Source of the DNA: Desulfobacteraceae bacterium UBA5616
GTDB taxonomy: Bacteria; Desulfobacterota; Desulfobacteria; Desulfobacterales; UBA5616
Assembly: GCA_002423615.1 (NCBI GenBank)
Contig: DIKO01000052.1
Coordinates: 7,583 to 71,582, forward strand
DNA length: 64,000 bases
Reading direction: 5' to 3'
This document shows positions 9,612 to 17,891 of the stretch, piece after piece. Each line of letters begins with the position of its first letter. Position 1 is the first letter of the stretch. The notes beneath the pieces were generated by a model. The model worked only from the letters and a program-made list of their open reading frames with translations. It was not told where the DNA came from and searched no databases. The position numbers and the translations under genes are program-made.

Positions 9612-10037
9612 ATGATAACCGGAACGGATATTGCGGCACACATGAACAAGCGATACGGTTCTTTTGTTAAATACTGGCTTCCGGTTCTGGGTTACGGACT
9701 GATTCTTTTTTACCTGGCGTCCAAACCGGGCCCGGATTATCTTCCGAAATTTCATTATGCGGACAAGGCTTTTCACTTTGGCGCATTCATCATCCTGGGC
9801 ATTCTGTTTTTCCGGGCTTTCGGGTCCCTCAACCATGGGATGACCCCCTGGGGCGTCGTTGTCTTATCCCTCGTTTCTTCAGCTATTTTCGGTGCCTGCA
9901 TAGAAGTCAACCAATTGTTTCTCCCCTACCGGCAGGCTGAAGTCTGGGATCTTGCGGCGGACATCCTCGGCAGTTTTTTCGGTATCATGGCCGTTTTTGT
10001 CACCAGGTTAACAAAGCGCGGCGCCGGGGCCGACTGA
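9612..10037 (+). CDS. VanZ-like membrane protein
   Basis: About 141 residues with four predicted membrane segments (YWLPVLGYGLILFYLAS, HFGAFIILGILFFRAF, WGVVVLSLVSSAIFGACI, ILGSFFGIMAVFV) and the VanZ-family signature elements DKAFHFGAF and ACIEVNQLFLPYRQAEVWDLAADILG. Named for teicoplanin-resistance VanZ, but most family members are housekeeping envelope proteins of unknown role. The start is uncertain: ATG at 9612 is given; ATG at 9642 (MNKRYGSF) would also leave a complete domain. It lies 53 bases after thrS and may share its transcript. Confidence 0.75.
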   Translation: MITGTDIAAHMNKRYGSFVKYWLPVLGYGLILFYLASKPGPDYLPKFHYADKAFHFGAFIILGILFFRAFGSLNHGMTPWGVVVLSLVSSAIFGACIEVNQLFLPYRQAEVWDLAADILGSFFGIMAVFVTRLTKRGAGAD

Positions 10038-10100
10038 ATCCATACCCCCGATTATTTCCATTAAAGGCGGTTCACCCCTAAAAAGAAAAGGAGAACGACG

Positions 10101-10165
10101 ATGATGGACTTGTCAGCAGTAAAAACCACGGGAACGGGCCTTATGCGGCCCGAAGGCGTCATGGC
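10101..10165 (+). pseudogene. SMP-30/gluconolactonase gene, 5' fragment split by the prophage
   Basis: An AGGAG site precedes ATG ATG at 10101, giving 21 codons plus two bases (MMDLSAVKTTGTGLMRPEGV, then ATGGC) before host sequence ends. RPEGV is the usual lead-in of SMP-30-type beta-propellers. Joining base 10165 to base 53607 (skipping one copy of the duplicated ATGGC) restores RPEGVMALDGGILYTAD and an intact 870-base frame, stop included. In the lysogen this fragment reads into prophage sequence and stops at a TGA ending at 10188. Confidence 0.85.
10161..10165 (+). repeat. Target-site duplication, left copy (ATGGC)
   Basis: ATGGC occurs at the left host/prophage junction and again at 53602-53606. 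Five bases is the duplication length made by Mu-type transposases. The choice of boundary is supported because removing everything between the copies restores the SMP-30 reading frame with a sensible protein sequence. Confidence 0.8.
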
Positions 10166-10176
10166 TATGGGGAACC

Positions 10177-10339
10177 AAATGGAATGAGATATTGATTACG
10201 GCGTATTTTTGGCGGGATATGGTGGGAAATGGCGGGATCTATTGGGAATATTTATTTATCAGGTCATGTTTTGATCTGATTTTTGGTTTGAGAAATTTTG
10301 GCGGATTCGGCCTTTTTTGTTTCAGTTGGTTTGAGAAAA
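10177..10339. promoter_or_regulatory. Left-end transposase-binding sites (L1-L3)
   Basis: Three copies of one motif lie in the 244-base left end: AAATGGAATGAGATA (10177-10191), TTTTTGGTTTGAGAAA (10280-10295) and AGTTGGTTTGAGAAAA (10324-10339). The same motif appears inverted twice at the right end. This is the layout expected for MuA-type end recognition, with L1 about 11 bases from the terminus. The stretch between L1 and L2 has GGCGGGAT repeats (near 10211 and 10232) of unknown role. There is no supported gene between 10166 and 10409. Confidence 0.75.
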
Positions 10340-10409
10340 ACCGAGGTGATTTTGGCCCGTTTTCAAATCGATTTTGATTGCGGGTTATGGGTAATTCATT
10401 TTTCCTGTC

Positions 10410-11267
10410 TTATTGTATTGAACAGAGCTTTTCATAGGCAGGTAATTTAAGCCTTGGGTCAGCGATCAATATTTCTTTTCCAAAATATCTCTTTTGAGCA
10501 CTGTATGAGAGGGAAAATTCAAGGATAGCAAATCTGGAATATAATTCCTTGATAGGGCCAACATTATCATATGTAACAAACCAGTATTGCTTTAGAGTTG
10601 AAATTTTTTCTGAAATTTGTTCATGATCTTTATGAGTATATGAGTTTTCATAGAGAGCCTTTCCTTTAATGTAATAAGGTGGGTCCAGGTTAATTATGGA
10701 ATTCTCTGGTAATATCGCAACATCTTTTTGTATAAATTCAATTGCGTCTTTGTTATAAATTTTTATTCTCGATCGATAAAACGCTATTGATTTAATTTTA
10801 TTAATTAATCCTTCCTTGTTAAACCTCGCGTCTATCTTATATTTCCCGTCTTGCAGCTTTCCGCCAATTACACCACCGGACAATATTCCAGACCTATTTG
10901 TTCTGTTTAGAAAAAGTGTTGAAACTCCCAGAGACAACAAGTCGGATTCTTTCTTCTCCTCCTGAATATTCCTCTGTTTTTTCCATTCATCCAGATTGAC
11001 ATGGACGTCCTTTATATACCGGCACAAATTTTCGGTTTCATTTAAAACACAATACCAAAAGGCATAAATCGATCGGTCCAGGTCGTTTAAATGTATATAT
11101 CTCGCGTAACCATGCAATAACAAACTTATCGCCAAACCTGCCCCGCCAGCATAAGGCTCTATATAATGACCATCTAAAAGGTCGTTTTTAATTAAAAGGT
11201 CTGTCACATAGGAAGAAAGCTTGGTTTTTCCACCAGGGTATCTCAAAGGCGAATTAGTTACTGGCAT
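10410..11267 (-). CDS. D12-class (Dam-like) adenine DNA methyltransferase
   Basis: The 285-residue product starts PLRYPGGKTKLSSYV (the AdoMet-binding motif I of D12 enzymes), then YIEPYAGGAGLAISLLL and the catalytic motif NLDPPYYIKG. These are hallmarks of the Dam/D12 N6-adenine methylase family. The target sequence cannot be read from the protein. It is the last gene of a leftward, AT-rich group with a ParB-like and a HEPN-like gene, between the phage end and the repressor, which is where Mu-like phages carry cargo. It could protect phage DNA, or be part of a small defence module. No partner restriction endonuclease is recognisable. Confidence 0.88.
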   Translation of the reverse strand: MPVTNSPLRYPGGKTKLSSYVTDLLIKNDLLDGHYIEPYAGGAGLAISLLLHGYARYIHLNDLDRSIYAFWYCVLNETENLCRYIKDVHVNLDEWKKQRNIQEEKKESDLLSLGVSTLFLNRTNRSGILSGGVIGGKLQDGKYKIDARFNKEGLINKIKSIAFYRSRIKIYNKDAIEFIQKDVAILPENSIINLDPPYYIKGKALYENSYTHKDHEQISEKISTLKQYWFVTYDNVGPIKELYSRFAILEFSLSYSAQKRYFGKEILIADPRLKLPAYEKLCSIQ

Positions 11268-11343
11268 AGAAGAGTAAACCTTATATTAAATAGATAGATG
11301 ATATTCCCGTATAAACCATTAAATCAATTTTGGCCAGAATTTT

Positions 11344-12648
11344 TTATGATCTCCCACAAATTGTTTGCATGATATTTTCCATTCTATCCCATATTGCAAT
11401 TAATTCCCTTTTCGTCGGTATGATCGATAGATGCACCATGCTACCGATTATTAACGGAGATAATAATGAATTTTCAGAACTTGCCGCAATGTTGAGCGAA
11501 CGGAGATCTTTTTTCTTTATGCCATTTGACAATAAGTGGCTACTTATCACCTGTAATTTATTATGTAACATCGTATCTTTCTGTAGTTCATTCGGAAGGT
11601 TTTTTTTAAAGTAACAAACTGCCAACCCTTCTAAAAATGCACGAAATAAATAAGCCACTGCGAATTCGTGTCCATCAATCTCAAGATTTCGAATTTCCTG
11701 ATATACCCGCCTCACAGTTTTATCACCTATTGGAAATGAAATCTCTTGCGGGATAAGAAATTTTCTTTTCGATGGGTCCTTCTTACTTCGCTTTTTTGCA
11801 GGTGTTTCTTTAACTTTATTCTCAGGTTCAACGGAATAATTTGTAAGAGGGTTTGATTTCGACGGTGGATCAACCACTTGTTTCGATAAAACATTTGCGT
11901 AATCTACCCAGTCTTTTTGTTTGCTTCTTGAGGAAATAATTGAATCATCCTTAGCGTCATCCAAAAATCTAATTATAAGCCTTTTAAAATCATTTTTTTC
12001 ATGTCTTGAGGTTAAATTATCTCTATCTTCAAGTCCAAATACATTACGAACCACCGGGTTATTAAGATATCGTTGGAGAGTTGTAATACTGTAATCGCTT
12101 TTTTCATCATATGAAATAATACCTTGGTTTAAAGCATAATCCAATAGTTTCGTTGCCTGTATATTGGGGTTTTTGCGCCCATGTTTTTCAGCATGCCTGG
12201 CTTTTTGGTCAGCGTCCCACTTCTTTGTGCCAACCCCTTCTTGCTGGCCTTCATGTCTTAGCTGCATCCAATGGTCGGCGCTTTCTCTATCATCAAAAAT
12301 GACACATTCAATTTCAGATGGAATAGATCCATTCGTTTTAATCTGACGAATTTTTTTAGCAAGATCCTTTGTGGGACAAAGGCTTGGATTGTTTAATAAA
12401 AGGCACGCACATACTCTTCTATTGCCTTCTATTACAACAAATTCATCCTTACCCATAGGAAGGACGCCAACTATTTCCAAAGGGCTTAAAGACCCTTGCT
12501 CCGCAATATCCTTCGCAAGGCTTATAATTTGTTCTTTGTCTATTAATTGTTTAATAATTTCAGGTTGATTGCTAAGAACTTCATGCCTCGGGTTTTCAGA
12601 ATCGAGCAATAATTGTGAAATATGGATGTTTTTTTTTGTCATTTCCAT
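11344..12648 (-). CDS. ParB/sulfiredoxin-domain protein with HEPN-like C-terminus
   Basis: The 434-residue product begins with a ParB-type domain: ISQLLLDSENPRH, then IISLAKDIAEQGSLSPLEIVGV and the nucleotide-site motif VIEGNRRVCACLLL (about residues 8-90). A middle helical region (about 120-260) follows, then a basic linker (KKRSKKDPSKRK) and an alpha-helical C-terminal domain (AVAYLFRAFLEGLAVCYF, SPLIIGSMVHLSIIPTKREL). ParB-fold domains bind or hydrolyse CTP, or act as nucleases; the stand-alone form with this C-terminus is common in mobile and defence loci. It is 76 bases upstream of the methylase and probably co-transcribed. Not a chromosome-partition ParB: no partner ParA is present. Confidence 0.7.
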   Translation of the reverse strand: MEMTKKNIHISQLLLDSENPRHEVLSNQPEIIKQLIDKEQIISLAKDIAEQGSLSPLEIVGVLPMGKDEFVVIEGNRRVCACLLLNNPSLCPTKDLAKKIRQIKTNGSIPSEIECVIFDDRESADHWMQLRHEGQQEGVGTKKWDADQKARHAEKHGRKNPNIQATKLLDYALNQGIISYDEKSDYSITTLQRYLNNPVVRNVFGLEDRDNLTSRHEKNDFKRLIIRFLDDAKDDSIISSRSKQKDWVDYANVLSKQVVDPPSKSNPLTNYSVEPENKVKETPAKKRSKKDPSKRKFLIPQEISFPIGDKTVRRVYQEIRNLEIDGHEFAVAYLFRAFLEGLAVCYFKKNLPNELQKDTMLHNKLQVISSHLLSNGIKKKDLRSLNIAASSENSLLSPLIIGSMVHLSIIPTKRELIAIWDRMENIMQTICGRS

Positions 12649-12776
12649 TCCCGAATAACCTCCTGATTAATTATTGATCATAAACATCCAATCCGATACC
12701 TTTGATTTGCAACTTTATTTTCATAATAAAAGGTAAATGTCTGTGTCACATTTAATTAAGAAGCGGTGAAAATTCC

Positions 12777-13430
12777 TTAAATATCATGATAAAATTCTGC
12801 TATCATTTCATATGTTTGCTGTAGCTCTTCATGTGCGCCATAGGCGGCACCTTCAAGGGCATAGAGTAGACCATCAATAATTTCACAAAAATCATAAATA
12901 TTGAATTCAAAATTTTTTGGTAACGATGCATCACCTTTATTATTTAATGGATATCTGAAGGCAGTTGCCTTTGTATCCATATTATGAAGTTCAATTATAA
13001 TGTCTCTAAAATCTTGCAGCGTTGTAAAATGCTCTGTCCCTAAATCCCATTCCCAACCGTATGCTGAAAATATTTGTTCAATTTTTTCAGCAAGTTTTTC
13101 CAGGCTATGAGTTTTAAGGATATCTCCAGTATTAATTTTAGTATTCCCTTTCAACTCCAACATCGGGGCGCCAGTAAGTATCACTGCCTTTAAATTCAAT
13201 TCAAGCGAATGCCTGTAAAGATAAACAATGGGAAAGGTAAGAAAGTCGTCAATTGGAACTCTGTGAAATCCAACATCTTGAATTTTTTTCATTTCATCGA
13301 AAGCCGCTTTAGCGACTTTATGATATGCCTCCGCATACAATGAAAAATCCTCAATAGGCGCATTGATCCAGTTTAGGATCACATTCTCATCCCGACCACC
13401 GACGTTGCTAAATAATTTTCTTTTCTTCAT
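12777..13430 (-). CDS. HEPN-like protein of unknown function
   Basis: A 217-residue, largely helical acidic protein. YLYRHSLELNLKAVIL (about residue 70), KTHSLEKLAEKIEQIF and the late TAFRYPLNNKGD resemble an uncharacterised family I associate with HEPN-like helical domains; an Rx6H motif (RDIIIELH, about residue 143) would be the candidate RNase motif. That assignment is from pattern recognition, not a search. Encoded on the same strand as the ParB-like and methylase genes and equally AT-rich, it forms the first gene of the cargo set. It could be a toxin-like effector, or unrelated to the other two. Confidence 0.5.
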   Translation of the reverse strand: MKKRKLFSNVGGRDENVILNWINAPIEDFSLYAEAYHKVAKAAFDEMKKIQDVGFHRVPIDDFLTFPIVYLYRHSLELNLKAVILTGAPMLELKGNTKINTGDILKTHSLEKLAEKIEQIFSAYGWEWDLGTEHFTTLQDFRDIIIELHNMDTKATAFRYPLNNKGDASLPKNFEFNIYDFCEIIDGLLYALEGAAYGAHEELQQTYEMIAEFYHDI

Positions 13431-13436
13431 TAGATT

Positions 13437-13580
13437 TTAGGCCATCAGATCCAAGGTTTTTGAGCCCCATGCTTCAACGAACCGCCCATTGCGATCGATC
13501 CGGTAGACGGCCCTGCCATTGTTCGCCAGCCCGGAGAGGAACGGAATTATTCGTTCACCGTTTTTTTCTCCATCGCCGCC
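13437..13580 (-). other. Open frame downstream of repressor without a normal start
   Basis: On the minus strand, in the frame shifted from the repressor, codons from about 13580 read DGEKNGERIIPFLSGL, then ANNGRAVYRIDRNGRFVEAW and GSKTLDLMA, ending at TAA 13437-13439. The sequence looks protein-like and overlaps the last codons of the repressor, but there is no ATG, GTG or TTG in frame before an upstream stop. It may be the tail of a decayed gene or be reached by frameshift from the repressor. Its neighbours are the repressor upstream and the HEPN-like gene downstream. Confidence 0.3.
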
Positions 13581-14059
13581 GGCCTTGATTCCCCCTGATA
13601 GTTATCCCCACGTTTTGATCCTTCGGTTTTGGCCAGCTGGATCCCGCGCACCATCCCTTTTATATAGGTTTCGATTTCCTCAAATGCAGAAGGACTTAAT
13701 CTCTCTAATTCCAATAATGATTCATTGATGGATTTTGCCAGGCTTTTATTTTTGAAATTTTTAATTAATTCATAATGTTGGAATTCTACCATATTATTGT
13801 TTTTGTCCGGATTATATTCAGCAATGGATTCATTTGTGCAGGGCTGATCCGGCCCGCCAATGCCAGTCAACAACCAGTTTTTATCGCACCCATAAAACTT
13901 AATGTATTTTTCAAGGTTATTTTGTGAGGGCAATCGGCCAGACTCGTGATTTTGAAGACTTGCGTAACTAACACCAACCTTTTTTGCTGCCTCTGGTTGG
14001 GACAGTTTAAGCGATCCTCGTAATTTTTTTAGTCTGTCGCCGAAGCTGGTATCTTTCAT
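13547..14059 (-). CDS. Prophage repressor, XRE/CI-like
   Basis: The 170-residue product has an N-terminal XRE helix-turn-helix (about residues 8-65: LKKLRGSLKLSQPEAAKKVG, VSYASLQNHESGRLPSQNNL, then KNWLLTGIGG). This is the layout of phage CI-type repressors. No S24 peptidase domain follows, so RecA-stimulated self-cleavage is not expected; the C-terminal half is helical. It is transcribed divergently from the early genes across a region with candidate operators. It would hold the early promoter off in the lysogen. Confidence 0.85.
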   Translation of the reverse strand: MKDTSFGDRLKKLRGSLKLSQPEAAKKVGVSYASLQNHESGRLPSQNNLEKYIKFYGCDKNWLLTGIGGPDQPCTNESIAEYNPDKNNNMVEFQHYELIKNFKNKSLAKSINESLLELERLSPSAFEEIETYIKGMVRGIQLAKTEGSKRGDNYQGESRPAAMEKKTVNE

Positions 14060-14075
14060 TTCCGTACCGTTTTAT

Positions 14076-14115
14076 GTCTCACCCAATTTTTTACGGGTGT
14101 GACGTTAGGTGGGAC
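14076..14115. promoter_or_regulatory. Candidate repressor operators
   Basis: GTCTCACCC (14076-14084) and GGGTGTGAC (14095-14103) form an 8-of-9 inverted repeat just upstream of the repressor start, and GGTGGGAC (14108-14115) repeats the half-site 12 bases further on. Three copies of GGTGnGAC next to the repressor gene, at the divergent control region, suggest binding sites for the repressor or the Ner/Cro-like protein. An AT-rich stretch (14116-14180) that can hold the repressor promoter follows. Confidence 0.5.
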
Positions 14116-14210
14116 GCTATAAATAAGATATAATGTTAGTTAAATAACAATAAGTTATAATATTTTTAAATTAACTTTGAATCTTTTTCGGTGGGGCTCA
14201 ATTTTTTTAG

Positions 14211-14239
14211 TTGACACATAAAATTTTTGGGTTTATAGC
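14211..14239 (+). promoter_or_regulatory. Candidate early promoter Pe
   Basis: TTGACA at 14211-14216, a 17-base spacer, then TATAGC at 14234-14239: a near-consensus sigma-70 promoter pointing into the early operon, 45 bases before the Ner/Cro-like start. It lies in the divergent control region, as expected for the lytic promoter blocked by the repressor. GTGGAGG (14273-14279) provides the ribosome-binding site of the first gene. Confidence 0.65.
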
Positions 14240-14283
14240 TTACATCAGCAACTTTGACCAAAAGCACAAAAGTGGAGGTTTAA

Positions 14284-14514
14284 ATGTCCCCAGAAGAAAT
14301 CAGACTCGAATTTTTCCACAACAGAAAGAAAATCTCACAAAGCGGTATCGGGAAGAGCCTCGATCCCCCCGTGACCCGTCAGGCGGTCGCCGGCGTCATT
14401 GATCGGCTGTTTGTATCCACCCGCATCATGCATGCGGTAGCCGACGCCATCGGCCGCGATGTCAAATACGTTTTTCCCGAGCGTTTTTTAAAAGATCGGC
14501 GTGAAAAAAAATAA
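14284..14514 (+). CDS. Ner/Cro-like early DNA-binding regulator
   Basis: A 76-residue basic protein. SQSGIGKSLDPPVTRQAVAG, then VIDRLFVSTRIMHAVADAIG, fits a small helix-turn-helix in which TRQAV would sit in the recognition helix, as in the Ner/Nlp and Cro-like proteins at the head of Mu-type early operons. Its role would be to shut down repressor and early transcription after induction. GTGGAGG precedes the start. The family call rests on position plus the HTH pattern; I do not claim a specific homologue. Confidence 0.65.
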   Translation: MSPEEIRLEFFHNRKKISQSGIGKSLDPPVTRQAVAGVIDRLFVSTRIMHAVADAIGRDVKYVFPERFLKDRREKK

Positions 14515-14567
14515 CTCGTTCCGTTTTGTGTTTAATCTTTAATACTTGAAAACAGGTTGCGGTGTCA

Positions 14568-15056
14568 ATGTCTAAGTCAAGCCGGAAAATCGACACAAAA
14601 CAAATGAGCATCCTGGAGTATCTGCAAGGATGCTCAGAGCCTTCCTCCACCCCCTCCACAAACGGCCGATTCGATCTGGCCGGCCAGCTCCGGGACGCCA
14701 TGCGTGCGGCCATAAAGAACTGCCCGCTTTCACGTCACCAGATCGCCGGCGAGATGAGCCATCTGTGCGATGAAACCATCTCCAAGGAACAGATCGACTC
14801 CTGGACCCGGGAATCGGACGAGCTCAACGGCCACCCCCGGCGACACATCCCCGCAGAATATCTGCCGGCCTTCTGCAAGGCCACCGGGTGCAACGACCCG
14901 CTGGTGATCATGGGGCAAATCGTGGGGCTGTTCGTAATGCCCGGGCCGGAAGCGCTGCGGGCGGAGATCCAGAAGCTGGACGAGGAAATCAAGGCCAAAC
15001 AGGCGAACAAACGAAAACGGATGCTGTTTCTGAAAGAGCTGGAGAGTGATTCATGA
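14568..15056 (+). CDS. Early phage protein of unknown function, 162 aa
   Basis: Lies directly before the transposase and overlaps it by four bases (ATGA), so the two are translationally coupled. The product has an N-terminal polar segment, a helical body (AGQLRDAMRAAIKNCPLSRH) and a C-terminal coiled coil (EALRAEIQKLDEEIKAKQ) rich in lysine. SRHQIAGEMSHLCDETISKEQIDSW looks like a DNA-binding helical unit. Similar genes commonly sit at this position in deltaproteobacterial Mu-like phages by my recollection; no function is known to me. A GTG six bases upstream (14562) is an alternative start. Confidence 0.6.
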   Translation: MSKSSRKIDTKQMSILEYLQGCSEPSSTPSTNGRFDLAGQLRDAMRAAIKNCPLSRHQIAGEMSHLCDETISKEQIDSWTRESDELNGHPRRHIPAEYLPAFCKATGCNDPLVIMGQIVGLFVMPGPEALRAEIQKLDEEIKAKQANKRKRMLFLKELESDS

Positions 15057-17161
15057 CCGTCGCCACTGCCGAAACCATAACCGCTAAAGAAATTGCCGAA
15101 GTCGCCGGAATAACAAAAAGGAGCGTCCACCGCCGTTCCGAAAAAGAGCGCTGGCCTTATCAGGACGGCCCGAACCGGAGCAAGCTGTTCATTATTGCGA
15201 AACTTCCCGACGACATCCGGATCCGATTATCAAAACCTGCGGAGCCCACCTTATTATATAGCAACGACCGCCTGCCGGTACCGGTGGGATCCCCGGACCT
15301 GACCATGCGGCAAAACAAGGTCGGCCTGGCCAGGGCTGATCTGGTCCGGATGTACCTGGCTGAGAAAAAGAAGGCCCGCCTGAACAAACAGCCCGTCTGC
15401 GACGCCGCCGAAAGATTCATCGCCGGTTACAACACCGGCGCACTTTCACCGAATCTGTTTTCGATCCTCAAGACCACGTCTGTGAAAACCGTGGAGCGAT
15501 GGGCGCTTACTTTCAAACGGGCAAATTTCGATTATACCGCCATTGCCGACAATTACGGCAACCGCATGGGCCAAAGGAAGATCACCCCGGACGAACTGAA
15601 CACGGCACTGTCGTTTTGCCTGCATCCCAACCGGCTGAGGATTTCCGAGGCCGTTCGCATGACCAAGATCACCCTGGAGCGCCGTGGGGTTTTATCTCCA
15701 TCGTCCGACTCCACGATCCGCAGGGTCATCCACGACTGGAAAAACAACCATTATGACCGGTGGGTATTCTGCCGGGAGGGCGAAAAAGCCCTCAACGACA
15801 AGGTCCTGCCCTATATCGACCGGGACGCCGGGCTGCTGGACGTCGGGGATGTTCTGGTGGCGGACGGGCACATGCTGAATTTCGAAATCCTCCATCCGTT
15901 CACCGGCAAGCCCGCCCGCATGGCAATGGTGCTGTGGTACGACTGGGCATCGAGAAAGGCGGCCGGCTGGGAGATCATGCCGACAGAAAACATCCAGTGC
16001 GTGGCATCGAGCCTCCGCCATGCCATCCTCAAGCTCGGGAAGGTCCCGAAGGTGGCGTATCTGGACAACGGCCGCGCGTTCAAGGCCAGGGTATTCACAT
16101 CGACGGATATCGACTTCGAGGAAGCCGGGTTTTACGGGATGTTCGCGCGCATCGGCATCGAGGCGGTGTTCGCCTGGGCCTACCACGGGCAATCCAAACC
16201 CGTCGAACGGTTTTTCGGGACGTTTTCGGAGTTGGAACGGCTGACGCCCACTTTTTCAGGAACCTCCATCGCCGACAAGCCCGCCAGGATGATGAGAAAC
16301 GAGACGCTCCACAGGAAGCTCCATGAACAACGGTACGGCGGATTCATCCCCACCATCGACCAGGCCAATCAAATGATCGCCACATGGATGGAAGAGTATG
16401 AGCAGCGCCCCCATAGCGGCCTGAAGGGCGTGGCCCCTATCGAAATATGGAATTCCGGAAAAGGCCCCGGGATCGATGAAGAACTTTTGACCCACATGAT
16501 GATGCACATGAAAATCAAGACCGTCGGGCGAAACGGCGTTCGCTTCATGGGCCGCGACTATTACCATGAGGACCTGTACGGGTACCGGGAACGGGTCATG
16601 ATCCGCTACGATTTTGACGACCTCAGCCGGGTGCACGTGTTCGACCAGACCGGCGCCCGGAAAATCTGCACCGCCGGATGCGTTCAGGGAGCACATCCGA
16701 TGGCCAGGCTGCTGGGAACGAAAGAGGACCTGGCCCTGGTTAAAAACGAGATCGAGAAAAAACGGCGGCTGAAAAAGACGACCGAAATCGACGCCAGGCG
16801 TTATGTCGAAGATGCCCCGGCCCTGGTCCAGATTCCGGAGAAGACGGAGATCCCGGCAAATGTAAAATCCGAACCCGCACCCATGCCCAGGGGCGAGGCG
16901 GAACGGATCGAAGCCGAGGCTGCCAAAATGGAAGTGATCGAGTTCAAACCCAAGGCTCCGGAGCCCATGCCGATGAATGATCCGGACCGATACGAAATGC
17001 TGTTAAAGCGTGAATGTAAGGGCGAAGAACTTCCCTTGGATGATTTACAGTTTATGCGGTTTTTCGAAAAAACTACGGTCTATCGGGATTCGAAAAACTA
17101 CTTTGAAATGATGATAGAACATTGGATTGCAGGACCGGAAACCATTGATGCTGTGAATTAG
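15053..17161 (+). CDS. MuA-type DDE transposase
   Basis: The 702-residue product has an N-terminal Mu-type HTH domain (ITAKEIAEVAGITKRSVHRR, about 9-60), further DNA-binding helices, an integrase core, and a C-terminal beta-barrel plus basic tail. The catalytic triad is readable: D271 in VADGH, D338 in YLDNGRAF and E385 in SKPVERFFG, spaced close to Mu's D269/D336/E392. It would cut the prophage ends and join them to target DNA, both for integration and for replicative transposition. It is followed by the MuB-type gene 10 bases on. The C-terminal 100 residues, rich in Glu, Lys and Pro, may contact the ATPase. Confidence 0.96.
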   Translation: MTVATAETITAKEIAEVAGITKRSVHRRSEKERWPYQDGPNRSKLFIIAKLPDDIRIRLSKPAEPTLLYSNDRLPVPVGSPDLTMRQNKVGLARADLVRMYLAEKKKARLNKQPVCDAAERFIAGYNTGALSPNLFSILKTTSVKTVERWALTFKRANFDYTAIADNYGNRMGQRKITPDELNTALSFCLHPNRLRISEAVRMTKITLERRGVLSPSSDSTIRRVIHDWKNNHYDRWVFCREGEKALNDKVLPYIDRDAGLLDVGDVLVADGHMLNFEILHPFTGKPARMAMVLWYDWASRKAAGWEIMPTENIQCVASSLRHAILKLGKVPKVAYLDNGRAFKARVFTSTDIDFEEAGFYGMFARIGIEAVFAWAYHGQSKPVERFFGTFSELERLTPTFSGTSIADKPARMMRNETLHRKLHEQRYGGFIPTIDQANQMIATWMEEYEQRPHSGLKGVAPIEIWNSGKGPGIDEELLTHMMMHMKIKTVGRNGVRFMGRDYYHEDLYGYRERVMIRYDFDDLSRVHVFDQTGARKICTAGCVQGAHPMARLLGTKEDLALVKNEIEKKRRLKKTTEIDARRYVEDAPALVQIPEKTEIPANVKSEPAPMPRGEAERIEAEAAKMEVIEFKPKAPEPMPMNDPDRYEMLLKRECKGEELPLDDLQFMRFFEKTTVYRDSKNYFEMMIEHWIAGPETIDAVN

Positions 17162-17171
17162 AGGAGATGCC

Positions 17172-17891
17172 ATGAAAAAAATTTTTATTTACACCGAGAA
17201 TGTCAAAAATTTTGTTGCTGCCACAAAAGAGGCCGAGGATGTCGTTAAAGACCCAGTTCTGTTGGTGTTTACCGGAACGGCAGGTTTTGGGAAAACGGAT
17301 ATAGCCGAGTATTTTACCGCTCAAAACGGGTGGGTATATGTCCGTGCATTAAGCAATTACACGGACCAGTGGATGATGCAGGATCTTTGCTTTGAACTGA
17401 ATATCCAGCCGACACCCAAGAGGATGAAACCGGCTTTCGAGGCGGCGAGGGATGAGCTCAGGAGGAACCCGACAATCGTCGTCATCGATGAGGCGGACAA
17501 ACTTTCTGACCGCCAGTTGGAGTGGGTTCGGGACCTGGCGGATCTTACTTTTGTGCCGTTTATCTTGATCGGAGAAAAACTTCTGAAGCACAAGCTGAAG
17601 CGCCACGACAGGCTGTGGAGGCGGGCTCTGATATGTATTGATCTTAAGCCCATAACGTCTGTTGAGATCCTCTATTTTGCCAAACAGGCGGCGGATCTGA
17701 CATTAACCGCCCAGCAGGCGGAACTGTTGAGAGAAAAGCTCTCCGGGAATTTCGGGTTTGTCAAACGGACCCTGCACCACCTTGAAAAAGTATTTTTGGC
17801 CAATAAAAGCGACAAGGTGACGGATGAAATGGTCAAAGCGGCCATTAAAAAAGCAGAGGACGAAAAAAATGAGCGCAGCATCAGAATATAA
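17172..17891 (+). CDS. MuB-type AAA+ ATPase, target-DNA activator
   Basis: The 239-residue protein has Walker A GTAGFGKT (residues 35-42), Walker B IVVIDEAD at about residue 100 and a sensor-like FILIGE, typical of the MuB/TnsC-like AAA+ group. In Mu the ATPase coats target DNA, stimulates the transposase and confers target immunity. It lacks the N-terminal HTH extension of Mu B, as do many shorter homologues. GAGGAGATGCC supplies the start signal. Its 3' end overlaps the next gene by 23 bases. Confidence 0.92.
   Translation: MKKIFIYTENVKNFVAATKEAEDVVKDPVLLVFTGTAGFGKTDIAEYFTAQNGWVYVRALSNYTDQWMMQDLCFELNIQPTPKRMKPAFEAARDELRRNPTIVVIDEADKLSDRQLEWVRDLADLTFVPFILIGEKLLKHKLKRHDRLWRRALICIDLKPITSVEILYFAKQAADLTLTAQQAELLREKLSGNFGFVKRTLHHLEKVFLANKSDKVTDEMVKAAIKKAEDEKNERSIRI

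Noticed and set aside
10166..10166. Mu-type TG...CA termini for the prophage.
   Set aside because: With the ATGGC duplication that restores the host frame, the ends are TAT...ATA; shifting to a TG end breaks either the duplication or the frame.
10192..10377. A 61-codon frame in the prophage left end.
   Set aside because: It coincides with the transposase-binding sites and GGCGGGAT repeats and lacks an RBS.
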